A DNA stretch of 64,000 bases, from assembly GCA_016801845.1 (NCBI GenBank), contig CM028920.1, forward strand, positions 447,001-511,000, given 5' to 3'. Origin of the DNA: Polydactylus sextarius (taxonomy: Eukaryota; Chordata; Actinopteri; Polynemidae). Below the pieces are notes generated by a model, which was not told where the DNA came from, searched no databases, and worked only from the letters and a program-made list of their open reading frames with translations. Below, in pieces: positions 22,425 through 34,559 of the stretch (positions within the stretch are counted from its first letter, which is position 1; every line of letters begins with the position of its first letter). The position numbers and the translations under genes are program-made.

Positions 22425-23810
22425 GAACAGGAAGCTACATCTGCCAAAAACATGAGCCTAGATTACCCCTCCCGATACTTGGCAATGTATGTTCCAGTAA
22501 TTGGGAGTCTCAGCAACTGATCTGCAACCTGCAACCAAGATCTCTCACTGATTCAGCTTCAGATCACATTGTGACATCATCAAACCATATGTCTGGTCAT
22601 GAGAACTAGACAGGATATACCACTTCTTCCCATCATGATTTACAGCTGTTTATTGTTAACGAGTTGATGAGCCATTTAGTGCTGGCAAAGACACTGCCTC
22701 CACTGTTGAGGTAGTAAACATCACAGCAATACAGTGTTTTTCATGGGAGACAAAATCACCAGCAGACCTCCCATGTACCAGGTAACATCTCGATCAGATG
22801 CGGGGAGTTTATAGGAATTGTAAATTAAGCAACAGCAAATTCAGCGCCATTTATCTCTCATCCTGCCTCTGATTGGCTGTTGCTCTTCGTCAATCATTTT
22901 ACGACTCCTTCAGTTTTCTAATATGCCGAATATTCAGTCCCAATCCCGACACAGAGCTGGCTGCCTCTGAGCACATCACAGACAACTGCCAGTTCATTTT
23001 AAATCAGTCAGCGAGCCACTAGGACATACAAATCGTTGGTTAGCGTGAACTGGGCTTTAGTGAACTGCTTGTAGGTCAGAGCCCCCTACCAAGTTCAGTG
23101 TTTCTAAAAGCCATGAACAGAGGGAGGTTTGTATTAGAATGACCCCTGTCCAACTTCACTGAAAATTTCTGTTAGAAAGAAAAAGGGATAAGCAAAATCA
23201 ATGTTCACAAAGTTTACCAATATTTGGCTTCTCACTACAAAAAATGCAGTTGCATGCAAGTGTGTTTAGTATTGAAACTATGTTGACAGAGGTGCAGCCC
23301 TCCACAGAGGCACTTATAAGCCACATCAGAGATTTGCAATGTATGGGTTATACAGCTATTTAGGTTGGGAAATTTGTGATTGTGCCATTGAAAAAATGGC
23401 AAATGTTAAGTTTGAAGAGCCGTTACTGTAGCTGCTTTGTTTGCCTTTCAAAGAAGACAGATAGAGGAAAGAATCAGTCTTGTCATCACCATGATACTAC
23501 AGATATAGTTTAGACAACAATTCTAACTTGTTTACTATCCTTTGCATGTGGTATATTTTGAGATGCACCATGAAATACAACCACCTATTTTTGAGGTTTG
23601 GGGTTGGGATCCAGCAGGAGAAAGGGACTGGTTTCACTGGTTTATTCTTAAAGTGAGGGTTTGTAGCACCAGTCAGGCTGATGCATCCACAGTAGATAAC
23701 AAAGGACAATGGTTAAGGACCAGAGAAGATTTAGAGAGTTTAGGTGCAGACAGGTAAGCAAACAGATTGAATACGGAGAAAGAGAAACACAGAAGATAAA
23801 GTTCCTAGAA
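22425..23810. other. Unassigned noncoding DNA
   Basis: No gene recognised. Frames at 23497-23757 look like chance. Confidence 0.5.
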
Positions 23811-23814
23811 GCAA

Positions 23815-24050
23815 GGGCAGCATGGCAGCACAGGGGTTAGTGCTGTTGCCTCACAGCAAGAAGGACCTAGGTTTGACTCCTGAGTTGGATGCAGGGTGGA
23901 GTTCTCACCCTTGTCTGCGTGGGTTTCTTCCCACAACTAAAAACAGGTGTGGATGTCCAGGATCGAAAGCAGTCGTAAGCAGCTGGGAAAGGCTCCAGCA
24001 CCCCCTGACTCCTGGAGTGCAGGATAAACGGGTAGAAAATGGATGGATGA
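23815..24050 (+). repeat. SINE-like dispersed teleost repeat
   Basis: It reads GGCAGCATGGCAGCACAGGG, TTAGTGCTGTTGCCTCACAG, CAAGAAGGACCTAGGTTTGA, GTCTGCGTGGGTTTCTTCCC and ends AAATGGATGGATG. These blocks are the familiar order of a short repeat found in very many copies in fish genomes. The GTTTGACTC part resembles a tRNA-like box B, hence SINE-like, but I cannot prove a Pol III origin. The centre is shortened. Confidence 0.6.
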
Positions 24051-24069
24051 TGTTGTTACCACGTGTGTG

Positions 24070-26515
24070 ACAGGATCTGGAAAAACAAGTGAGTTTTTTT
24101 TAACTGCAGTGTCTTGATTAAGTACAGAAATGTCTACTGTCTACTGTGGATGCAAAATATTGCATTTTCCACCAAAATTATAAAGAATGTCAGCCACATT
24201 GATCTGGTCTCACAGGCAGAAATTTGTCACACATGATTTAGACATAGGTAATAGAATGAACTGGAGGAGAAAAACGTGACAGTTTCACAATTTGCCAGGT
24301 GGATCAACGCGATATTTGTACTTTTTGGGATCAGACAAGTGGTTTATAGGAAGTTATGTGTATATCTGTGGTTTGTGGATTGAGTCACTGAAGCTGTCCT
24401 CACCAAGTGAAATATTAAAAACAAGATGCTGTGTTTTATGGCTGCTTCCACAACGTAAGATGATGCCACCCAGTGCAAAGAACAACGAGTAAAGACACAT
24501 GAATGGCCTGATCTAAAAGTCAGTGAATTCTGTGGGAGAGGGAATGTAGAACTAATGTCATTATTGCGTTCCTGAGTTTATTAATAATGCACACTAATAT
24601 TTCTATTGAAACTCCAATTTTTTTCTTATGATACTCTGTGGTCTGACATGGCAACAACATCCGCTTTCTGTGGGCACCCAATACCTGACTCACCCTGGCT
24701 GGAGCCACATTTTCAGTTTAATTTCATTTGAATTAACTGAATACATTCTGAGAAATAAACAAAAATCAATGAATAAATACTTGAAAATAACTGTATACCC
24801 ACCTAATTAATACAAATAATTAATTGATAATAAAAAAAGAACATTTCCATGAAAAAAAAAAAGAATTTCCATGGAACAATTCTGCATTCATGTCAGGGCT
24901 GTGTCTGTAATATTACTACAACAGCCTTGTGTCCGTGACAACAGGCTCCTCTATGTTTGAAGAGAAAACACTCCATCATCCTTTGGTATGTGTATGAATG
25001 GAGGTCTATAATAAGGGACTGTGGGTTTTTGCAACATCAGCAGTGAGGTCTCTTGAGAGAAACCACACCACTGAGCTCAAGACCTCACAACAGAGGAGGA
25101 AGAGGAGTAGCACTCCCCTTTCCACCCCGCCTCCTCCCCCAACCTGATCTACAACGATTTCTGCTGTGAAATTAATGGTCAGTAGCTGGAGTGATTTGTC
25201 TTTCATTGATTAGTTTATTCTGCATTTTGTACGGCTTTTAACTGTATATTTACTTCTCTTTACACAAGTGAACTGAACCAAAAACCCCTCCATCAGCTCT
25301 GCTCTGCTCCTCCTCCTCCTCTTTTATGCAAGTCTGTTGCTGCAGCTGTGAGTAGCACCACTGAGGCTGAGCTGAGCTCTAGGATCATCATGTCCTGCTT
25401 TAAAATAATCTGCACCAAGACACTGAAATCAGCTGATTGAGCTTGTTGATGAAAATGGTTTCCTGTTGAGGAACATTTTGGTTTCTTGGTTAAATATGAC
25501 AAAGGGGGAAGATTAAAGCAAGGTGGAAAAATGTGAATACAACTATATGAACTCTCTTGACATTTTCATCTACATTGTTTGCTTTTGTTCAGTGTTGTTC
25601 TTCCAGATGTTTTAAATGAAAAGATGTTAAGAAAAGTTGATAATAAACCTTTTTTCTAACATTTTTTCCACAACCAAAAATGAGAAAATGAAAAAAGTGT
25701 GACTATTTAATGGTCAGTCTGCTACAAGTCAAGGCCATGTTATACAATGAAAACCACCTGCTGATGAAGGCAGTGAGTGAGTGGTTGAAAGTTGATGAGA
25801 TATTATATTTTCATAAAGAAGAGGTTCTTTTAAACTATAACAGATACTATATTTTTAGGCTAATTAACAGAATTAATTGACTTTTTTTTTTTTTTTTCTG
25901 AGTCAGCATCTTGCCAAAGGGAAATTTCAAGTAGTGCTCAGAATTCTCAGCTTCAGGCTTTTCATGGCTTTAAAGAATACTTGTTCTTTCATCTCTACCT
26001 TCATATGCTCAAGTGTAAAAGAAGAACAACAAAACAAGTGGAACAAGGTAAAGAAGAAAAAGCTGCTGCTCTCATGAAAATATCAATTGGGAGATTTTCT
26101 TGAAGGGATATAGTGAACCTTGGATGGAAAAACTTCTGACACAAATAAAAAAACGCACTGTTTTATGTATTTTAGTTTAAAAAAAAATACACAGTTATTA
26201 TTGTTTAACATTTTAGCTAATCAAAAAAATAAAAACAGAACCACAGCAAACAAATCAAATAAATAAAATCAACATTATATTTGATATTTTCAATGTGCAA
26301 ATACTGCACTCTGCTTTGCAGTCTCCAGTGTTTTTGAAATGTAGCCAGATACTGCTTCTCTTCCATTTTTCCCGAAGTCCTTGTATTTAAATAAGTCTCC
26401 CTGCTGTCTATGGAGCTTCTGCCCCCATCCTTCTTTCACATAATGGTATGATCTTGCTCTGTCCTCGCATGTGACTGGCCACATGGTGGGCCCATCAAAA
26501 TAAAGTCCTGCCTCT
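24070..26515. other. Unassigned noncoding DNA
   Basis: AT-rich, with a poly(T) run at 25881-25898 and A-runs. No gene or repeat terminus recognised. Confidence 0.5.
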
Positions 26516-26524
26516 ACCTGTGTG

Positions 26525-26656
26525 TATTCTCAGCAGAGCTGAGCAGAAGCAGCTGTGGGCTAAAGATTTGGCTCTCCCCAGCGGGAGCCAGCTTTTGATG
26601 TTTGCAGCAAAGAATTGGCTCTTAGAGCCGGCTCATTCGTGAACGATACATCACTA
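26525..26656 (-). mobile_element. hAT-type MITE terminus
   Basis: Read on the minus strand from 26656 it begins TAGTGATGTATCGTTCACGA and continues through GAGCCGGCTCTAAGAGCC. The (C/T)AGTGATG start followed by GAGCCGGCTC repeats is typical of short hAT elements in vertebrates. The other end was not found. Confidence 0.42.
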
Positions 26657-26659
26657 GTG

Positions 26660-27850
26660 TGGATGTGTCTGTGCCCCATGTCTGTGGGTTGTTGTTGTTC
26701 CCCAGGCTGGGCATGGCTGACTGACCTCCTGTTACTGCCATCAACACCTCCACACCTGCTACTGCTGCTCACCATCCTGACTCACACTCAGCAAATGCAG
26801 CTGGAAAGCCTGGGTTTACCATCCAGTCCTTGCCAGTTCACCTCTGTGGTTACACTGGCCATCTTCTCTTCATTTTGATTGTGTGCTCGTTTATGTTCTG
26901 CTTTTATAAAACACTGTCTGCTCTCACCCTAGTAGCCAAAAAAACTACACTTCTGGTTTGTTTTAACAAGGTCATTTTGGATGTATCATTGCAAACAGAA
27001 TAAGTTTCTTGGTTCTTTTCAAAGCCCTTCTCTATCCATCAAGACCTTTTATCAAGTTGCAGTTGGGAAAATTAATTTACACTGATATTTAGCTTCTCTC
27101 CAGGGGTTTTAAAACAAAGGAAAGCAGAACAAGTCTTTGATTGTAATGTTGCTAGAAAAACTACAAACTACACAGACACCCAGGGATTAGTCAGCTATTG
27201 TTCTGATGATTTAAAACTTAAATAACAACTTTCAAGACATGTTTCAAGCACTACACTCGTTAAAACATTCTACTCTGGTCTGTCAAATCTGGATTATTAT
27301 GTGGATCTACACCAAATTGTACAAACTCGTTATGACACTGAGGAGCATCTCTCTTTTCCCTCTCTGTCTCTCTCTCCTCCTTCAAAGGCTGTGTGTGCTG
27401 CTCCTCTCTTTCCTCTCTTCCACTTAGTAAGTACTGAAAATGATGCTCATCGTCAATTTCTAAAATGAGCATTTAGAGGGTGTGCCTGTTGTGATGGGTG
27501 GCAGATGGAGCCCCGTCATTGGTCCGTTGGAAAGGATTGCTGTCTCTGCAGTCGAGTAGTTGAAGACAGCAACCTTTTTTAACATCCAGAACTATGTGTA
27601 AACTATGTGTATAAATATGTTAAATGTTTTTTCCATGTGCCATGATGCCACATGGAAAAACAGTCGGGTGGTATGTGGTCATTTCAAGCACACTACAGAA
27701 CAGATCCCTGGAGAATTAGAAACTCTCAGAGCAGGACTTTCTCATTTGTCTCACATGTACATCATACATTTTCTTGGATTGACTTCTTTTTAATCGCTGA
27801 AATATCATCATCTCATTGCTCTTTACACTCTGATTTGCTCACAGCTGTCC
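26660..27850. other. Unassigned noncoding DNA
   Basis: No feature recognised. Confidence 0.5.
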
Positions 27851-27856
27851 ATAAGT

Positions 27857-28342
27857 GTGCATAGGGTGTTGCACAACCCGGTCGTCACTAACACAATTAA
27901 GATTTGGCTTCAACCAAGGAAACAATATGGTCTACTTATGGATTCGGTCCATGCTCCAATCCTGAACAATCACTTGTTTCTCCCCTCCTGCTCTTACCCC
28001 ACCTTTCTTACATGGTCAAACAAAGACCTCAAACAGGTTAACAACTTGTATGAGAAAGACAACATTTCATCTTTCATGGCTTAAGTTAAGTACAATTTGA
28101 CCAAAAGCCACTTTTTTTCAATTGCTCCAAATGAGACACTTCATTCAAAAACAGTTTCCACACTTCCCGAACTTCTCCCCCAAAGCAGAAATAGACCATC
28201 TCCTCACCTTGACTTTGATCAAAAAGGACTGATTTCCACCGTCTACAACAAAATTGGCCTTTTGAGTCCAGTCTCCACTTAAGGGTTGCATCACTTAAGG
28301 GTCTATGGGAGCAGGAATTAGGGGTAGGCATAGATGACAGCC
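27857..28342 (+). pseudogene. Older L1-like ORF2 C-terminus, left part
   Basis: The frame reads HRVLHNPVVTNTIKIWLQPR, NNHLFLPSCSYPTFLTWSNK and LKQVNNLYEKDNISSFM, which match the region after reverse transcriptase in L1/Tx1-like ORF2 ('NP...T..iW......F.P......F..W...gi..l.dl'). The sequence continues through a degraded KSHFFQ block and ends in a LWEQELG..DDS-like block at about 28300-28342. There it is cut by a younger L1-like insertion and resumes at 33483. Confidence 0.7.
28332..28342 (+). repeat. Target-site duplication, left copy
   Basis: AGATGACAGCC, repeated exactly at 33472-33482 on the other side of the L1-like insertion. Its first A could belong to either the tail or the duplication. 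Confidence 0.88.
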
Positions 28343-28459
28343 GGGATGTCGGGATGCACTGGAGACTGTCGCGAGACTGAGGGCAAGATCTAACATGGCA
28401 GCGCGCTGATCAAACTTCCAACAAAGACTTCAACTCCTCCGGACTTTTTTTCTTTTTTT

Positions 28460-29232
28460 GTGAATAAACAACAAGCCAGTCTGGATTACTCATCTTGCCA
28501 TACCCAGGAAAACCTTTTCACCTACAGCCAACCGATATCGAAAAAAACAAAGCGAGACTCCGCTACTGAGACGGACTTAACAACAGTCGAGGTTAGTATG
28601 TTCAAGACGATTAATAACAAACTGTCAATACTCAAACTGCCTTATACAGACATCAAAGAACTGAAAGCTAGCCTCGAGTTCTCTCAATGACAAATGGACG
28701 CACTCATGCTAGAAAATAACGAACTGAAAGGAACTGTCAAAACTCTATCCACTCAAGTAACAAATCTCACTAAGGAGAATCAAAACATTAAAGAGACAAT
28801 ATTTGATCTCCAGTACTGCAACATGCTTGACAATCTGATCTTCTCTGGATATAAACTAACCTCAACACTCAGCTGATGACCCAGAGAAATTACTGAAAGA
28901 TTTCATATTTGAATCCCTAAAGCTACCTTTGACCTACTGTTCAAAAAATTACATTTCACCGTGTACATCGTCTTCCTGCTAAAAACTTCTGCCAATAATT
29001 GCAAAATTTGAACACTACAAACATAAAGAACTTATTAAAAGCAGATGAAAGCAATTAAAAGGAATCGACTTTGGAATGAACAACCAATTCCCAAAAGAAA
29101 TTCAGGACAGACGCAAAATCCTCATTCCAATCATGAGAAAACTCTGCGAAAGGTGCCACTCTATCAGTAGACAGACTGTATGTGAACGGACAGCTGTACA
29201 CTGACCCCAACATTACCACCTGGTTGTAGTTC
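28460..29232 (+). pseudogene. L1-like ORF1 (RNA-binding protein) remains
   Basis: 28460-28690 gives an N-terminal part ending LPYTDIKELKASLEFSQ and a stop. 28694-28876 continues as a coiled-coil (MDALMLENNELKGTVKTLST, then QVTNLTKENQNIKETIF). Near 29065-29230 a further frame reads DFGMNNQFPKEIQDRRKILI and LYVNGQLYTD, the C-terminal RNA-binding part ('NdQFP.ei..rRk.L.P'). ORF1 protein normally forms trimers on L1 RNA. There are at least one stop and two frameshifts. Confidence 0.72.
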
Positions 29233-29884
29233 GGATGCCACTCACTCAACACGTCAAGCACCATTACTCCAAACTATGACTATAACTCTATTTATCAGTA
29301 ATTCTCTCTGCCAGTGTTATACCCTTGATGTCTGTATGCCCTGCAATCATATCCTGGACCTGCATGTCCCTTCTACACTACTACTTCTCTCTCTATGTGT
29401 CCCTCAGTCCCTCTCCATCGCTGCCACTAACTCTCTCTTTACATCTCTTTTGCATCACTCTATTACTGGGAAAAAATATGATAGATCTATTTGCGCTCTG
29501 TATGCACCTGTGCCCGATGTCGTAGCTAGAATTGTTGTCTGTATCAATGTTTCAGGCTTTTGTCACAATAACTCAGTACTGTTTTTGTTTCTGTTATTGT
29601 TATTGTTTTTTGCTCTTATTGTGGTTACCCACCATGTCTATTTTTTTCCCTACCAACTCCCTCCCTATTGTGCCCCCTTTCCACTCTCCCCTCCTCCCCC
29701 CTCACCCAAGCCAATATTAATACACAAATGTTTCCTGCCATGCATACACACTCCGTGTAGTCACACTCATACAGTATCCATACTTCACTCACATACCGTA
29801 ACTCACACAACCTCACACTAACAGAACGTTTTTTTTTTCCAATTCTCTCAGACAGATGACAATCCTACAGTATGTCCAGTCTAT

Positions 29885-32800
29885 AATTCTTAACTTGGAA
29901 CGTTCATGGTGTTGGAGCTTAGGCAAAGAGGGCCAAGGTGTTCGACCATCTAAACAACTGACAGGCCGACATCTTCCTCCTACAAGAAAACCATTTTTCA
30001 GAATCGGATAGCAACAGAATCAAGCCCAGTATAACCAGGTATTTTCAGCAAACTATAACTCAAAGCAACGAGGAGTCTGCATTTTAATTCAGAATAAAAC
30101 ACTAAACACCACTTATTATCTGAATTGACAACAACTCAATTACAATAGGGAATCTGTATGGCCCAGATTCAGATGAACCAACCTTTTTTCAAACCTTTTT
30201 CTCAGCCTTAACAGATTTGACTGATTGCCCAGTTATAATAGCAGGAAATTTCCAACACAGTATTAGACCCTCCCATGGACAGATCTGTTAACTCAAGAAG
30301 CAAAGTAACCTGGCAATCAGTCTCAACTGTAAAACAGTTCATGAGTGACTATGGTCTTGCTGACACCTGGCGCCTACAACACTAAAGCAGCATAGAATAC
30401 TCCTTCTTTTCACCAGGCCACAGATCATACTCCCGCCTTGATTTCCAATATCAACCAGTCAACAGTTACAATCCGGTTGACTAGAAATTGTTCACACAAA
30501 GCAGTCCCCAGGTAGTGCTTTAACACCTCTCTTCTACAAGACCCATATTTTGACAATGTTATTAAAAAAAGTGGGCATTCTTTTTAGAAATGAATGACTC
30601 CCCTGAGGCATCCCCCTCCCTTCTGTAGGAAACAAGAAAAACAGTACTCAGAGGAAACATTATCTCTTTTTCAGTCCATAGAAAAAAAGAAGAAAAAGAA
30701 ATTAATCTTGAAAAAAAAATTAAACATCTAGAAAGCATTAATATGGCCAACCCGTCAAATGAAATTCAGAATAAATTGAGAAAATACAAAGCTGAACTCA
30801 ACAACATAATTAACAAACACACTCAATTCTTAATATACAGGTTAAGACAGGAAAACTTTCACCAAAAAATCTGGCAAATATTTGGCAAACCAAATCAAGA
30901 GAAACAAAGAAAAAAAAACACAATTACTCCCTTACAGAACTCAGCAGGGAAGCTTACTCACTCACCCAATGAAATAAACCAAATATTCATTCACTTCTAC
31001 AACCACCTATATTCATCAGAAAAAGAACCTGGTAAAGGAGACATCAATTCCTGTTTGAACAACACCAATTTACCACAAGTGCATAATCTGCATGAGAATA
31101 ATTGAGAAATATTGCTATCCCAAGATGAATTTCTGGTCACCCTGAAATCTATGCCAAACAACAAAGCACCAGGTCCAGATGGCTTCCTCGCTGAGTTCTA
31201 TAAACACTTCTGGTCAATCCTAGCTACACTATTCATTCAAATGTTTAATGAATCAAAACAGATTTCCAGATTACCAGTAAGCTCCAACATGGCAATGATT
31301 TCACTTCTACTCAAACCCAATAAAGACCCAACCCTACCATCAAGTTACCAACCAATCTCTTTAATCAATGTAGATACAAAAATAGGTTTTGTTTTGTTAA
31401 ACAACAGGTTTGGCTTCCAGTAACACCCGCAGATTATTCAATATCATGTTGATACATGCGTTGTGGTTACATTAGATGCACAGAAAGTGTTCGACAGAAT
31501 CAACTGGAAATTCCTGTTTTCCACATTGGCTCTGGGGACTCTTTCATTAGTTGGTTAAAATGCTATATGCCTCTCCTTCAGCCACTATCACCACCAATGG
31601 ATCATCCTCACAAAGCTTCACCTTGAATCCCTAGCTGCTACCATCTGTCCAAACATGCTCATCAAAGGTAATAAAATCCAAAATTAGCCTTTTTGCAGAT
31701 GATATGTTATAGTTTCTGTAGGACCCTTTAACCTCCCTGAAAGAGACAATCAAAGTTATTAACTCATTTGCCAATATATCTGAATATTCAGTCAACTGGA
31801 GTAAATCATCTATTCTCTCATTACAACCTAGTAGTTAGAATGCGGCAGACTACACACTACCTATACCCCTATGCACTGACTACATCAGTTACTTGAGTAC
31901 AAAGTTTTCCCCCACGGTGTTAGATCTATTCATACTCAACTTCACTCCCCTCCTGAAATCATTTCAAGAAGACCTCAAAGGCTGGTCAAATCTATCACTT
32001 TCCATCATAGGCAGAATATCCACTATCAAAATGACAATTATACCCAAAGTAAATTACCTCTTCACAGTGACTCCAGTACAACCAACCACTTCCTTGTTTA
32101 AATCTCTTGATTTAGCAATTACAATGTTCTACTGGTAAAAACAACACACCTAGAATAAAACTATCCACCCTACAAAAACCCAAAACCCTAGGAGGCCTTA
32201 GAAGCTCCAAATTCCACCCATTACTGTATGGCAAACCATCTTCGATATGTACACAGATAGACTCACTCCAACCAATCTGACAACACCTGTCTAGATTTAG
32301 AGCAATCCATCTGTTTGAACCTTCAGATTTCTGACCAGTCTTTCTGCACCCCAAATATTAAAAAACACCCCTGTTTTAAAGCTCCTACAATTGGTTCAAT
32401 GCTGACAGTCTGGTGGAAATTTCATAACATCAATAACACAAAGCCTTCACTCTAAAGATTCTCCCCAATTTGGAATAACCCAGATTTCACTTGTAACAAA
32501 AGTGTACTTAACTTCCGTTCCTGGATAGAAAAAGGTATCCCTCTCCTGCAGCACATATTTTACAATGGCAATCTTTCCACATTATATGATTTTATCCAGG
32601 AATTCCACATCACCAACAAACAGTTCCTACAATATTTACCGATTAAGGCATCAGTCAAACCAACCATAAATACCCCAAGGGCCAATCTAGAACTTGCAGC
32701 TCCTATCTCACAGTTAATCAGTATACCATCCACAAAAAAACTGCTGTCAAAAATCTACAGAGTAATTAGTGAGATAGACATCACAACCAGCCTACCCTCT

Positions 32801-33390
32801 GTCACATGGGAATTAGTCCTCTCCATTTCAACAGCTGACAATTTCTGGACCCAAATACAAATCTCTACAAAGGATTTATCTCACTAATTGAAAATTGTTT
32901 CATACGGGGTTCTCCTCAGCCATTTGCCCCCACTGCATTGCACCCCTATCAAGCACTTCTGAGAAAACATCACAGGGATCCTTTCCACCCTCCTTGGCTG
33001 CCACATCCTAACCTCTCCAGCTCTTTGTCTCCTTGGGGACACTTCATCGATCAACTTGAACAATCTGAACTCCAAAGTTTTGCTGTTTGCTGTTTTGCTA
33101 ACTGTCGCTGAGAAAACGATCCTCATGAACTAGAAAACAAAGAAAAAAATCCATATTTCTATCTGGAAAAACTGTTAATGGACCATATGTCATTGGAAAT
33201 GTCACTCTATTCATGTGAAAATTACTTACAAGATTCTGTCTCCATCTGGTCATCATTCTCTAAAGTTCTACAGTCGCGACTGCACTGGCCCTCTTTGCCT
33301 GTGAGTCTATGGTGGGGCTCACCCCCCTCCCCTTATCCTGATCATCTCTCCAACAACCCCACCCTGTTGCGTCTTCTTTGTTCACCCATG
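29885..33390 (+). pseudogene. L1-like ORF2 (endonuclease/reverse transcriptase) remains
   Basis: At 29890-30010 degraded endonuclease sequence reads AKRAKVFDHLNN, a stop, QADIFLLQENHF; NSITIGNLYGPDSDEPTFFQ follows at about 30132. 31112-31423 contains SMPNNKAPGPDGFLAEFYKH and SLLLKPNKDPTLPSSYQPIS, the opening blocks of reverse transcriptase. The catalytic Asp block near 31460 reads VVVTLDAQKVFDRINW, and the 'FADD' block at about 31690 is out of frame. 31893-32138 gives LKGWSNLSLSIIGRISTIKM and VNYLFTVTPVQPT of the region after the polymerase. At least ten stops or frameshifts exclude activity. Confidence 0.82.
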
Positions 33391-33471
33391 TCTATCTAAA
33401 TGATATGGTCTTCATGAGGTCTGTGTATGTGTATCTATGTTCTATGTTTGTAAATTAAAAAAAAAAAAAAA

Positions 33472-33482
33472 AGATGACAGCC
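33472..33482 (+). repeat. Target-site duplication, right copy
   Basis: AGATGACAGCC, the partner of 28332-28342. Confidence 0.88.
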
Positions 33483-33570
33483 AGCGGAGAAACATCTTAA
33501 AACTGGTCCGCTCCTCATTCATATGTGCCAGGCATGGCCTTTTGCGATGTACAGTGCTCAATACAGATGT
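33473..33570 (+). pseudogene. Older L1-like ORF2 C-terminus, right part
   Basis: After the duplication the frame reads DDSQRRNILKLVRSSFICAR and HGLLRCTVLNTDVHK, continuing directly from the block at 28300-28342. This is the L1/Tx1 'WR..l......S.....rh.llqfkvlhR.h.t' region. It stops at about 33570 at a tandem repeat. Confidence 0.7.
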
Positions 33571-33574
33571 TCAC

Positions 33575-33660
33575 AAGTAATTTTTACCAAGTCCAAATCA
33601 AGTCTCAAGTCTTTGTACTTGAATCTAAGTCAAGTCTCAAGTCTTGACTGACAAACAGTC
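33575..33660. repeat. Degenerate CAAGTCTCAAGT tandem repeat
   Basis: Repeats of CAAGTC(T)CAAGT with short interruptions. The motif is common in fish repeats. Confidence 0.6.
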
Positions 33661-33872
33661 CATTCTCTTCATTTCATAGCTTTTCTCTTGTAGCGGTGTA
33701 TGTTAATGTAAGAGCTTTGATCCATTTATATTTATATTTCAGCTATCTTGTGTTGCCAGGGTAAAAGAAATCTGCCTTGCCTCTGTAGCTTAAAATAAAC
33801 ACCAAATTTGTGGCGGGTATATGTACATTTATAATTTGGGAGTCTTCATTACATTGCAGGATTCTGCAGCTT

Positions 33873-34557
33873 GTAGTGGGGAAGAGATTTGGAATCCAAA
33901 TCATTAACCCAACTCCCTAAAATCCTTCAAGAGTTGTGGATCTAGACGTCTATTTAACCAGGTCAGTTGGGTCCTGCCACATTTGATTACTATAATCAAT
34001 AAATGGCACCATTCAAACATCTTATATCTCACTGGGCAGAGAAACAAAACGTCTTGTATCCACTACTAGTGGATCCGAGCTAGTAGCGCAAACTATAGCC
34101 ACACTCTCACTCACTCAACAGATAAACAAAATTTACCCAACTCATGACCGCAGCCAGAGAACTCATTACTGTCAGAGAACTCACTACTGCCATAGAACTC
34201 ATAACCACTGCGTATGGTTTCCTGCTTGAGGGTGGCTCTGGTTTGACTCATGGTTCTCTGCTTGTAGCCTAAACTAAGTGAAACCTGCATACCTACTCGT
34301 GGTCTCGCACACAGACATGAGTTCTTTCTGTTGTTGACTTCTATGGCTGCTGTATAAGCTTGTTGCCTATGTTGTCAGTGAATTAATACTCTGCTGATCC
34401 ACTCTACGTACATTTTAGACCATAAGAAATTAAAATTGTTTTTCATAGTGGTGACCCTGACCTCATTCATTTTTTTCACAGATTAATTTTGAGCTTTAGG
34501 TTTAGGTTTATGTAAGCTTCTTGATTTTCACTGATAGGTTATTTGTAAGTTTTTATG
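33873..34557 (+). repeat. Unclassified dispersed repeat, copy A (long)
   Basis: It shares successive blocks with 63092-63413: AACCCAACTCCCTAAAATCC, GGATCTAGACGTCTATTTAA, GGCACCATTCAAACATC, ATCTCACTGGGCAGAGAAAC, GTGGTCTCGCA and TTTTGAGCTTTAGGTTTAGG. Copy A has extra sequence between the last blocks, including a GTGGTGACCCTGACC stretch at 34449 that resembles the primer-binding region beside some Ty3/Gypsy LTRs. It could therefore hold an LTR fragment. The family is unknown to me. Confidence 0.6.
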
Positions 34558-34559
34558 AG

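Larger units (their letters stand above)
28343..33471 (+). mobile_element. Near full-length L1/Tx1-like LINE, inactive
   Basis: About 5.1 kb bounded by an 11-bp target-site duplication and ending in a run of about 17 A residues. The order is short 5' leader (with ATGGCAGCGCG at 28395), ORF1 remains, ORF2 remains (endonuclease, reverse transcriptase, C-terminal region), then poly(A). Every reading frame is interrupted. L1/Tx1-like LINEs copy themselves by nicking DNA and priming reverse transcription there, which creates such duplications. Confidence 0.88.

Noticed and set aside
29276..29821. 181-codon open frame on the plus strand
   Set aside because: It lies in the spacer between ORF1 and ORF2 of the L1-like element, is low-complexity (Leu/Ser/Pro/His runs) and has no recognisable domain.
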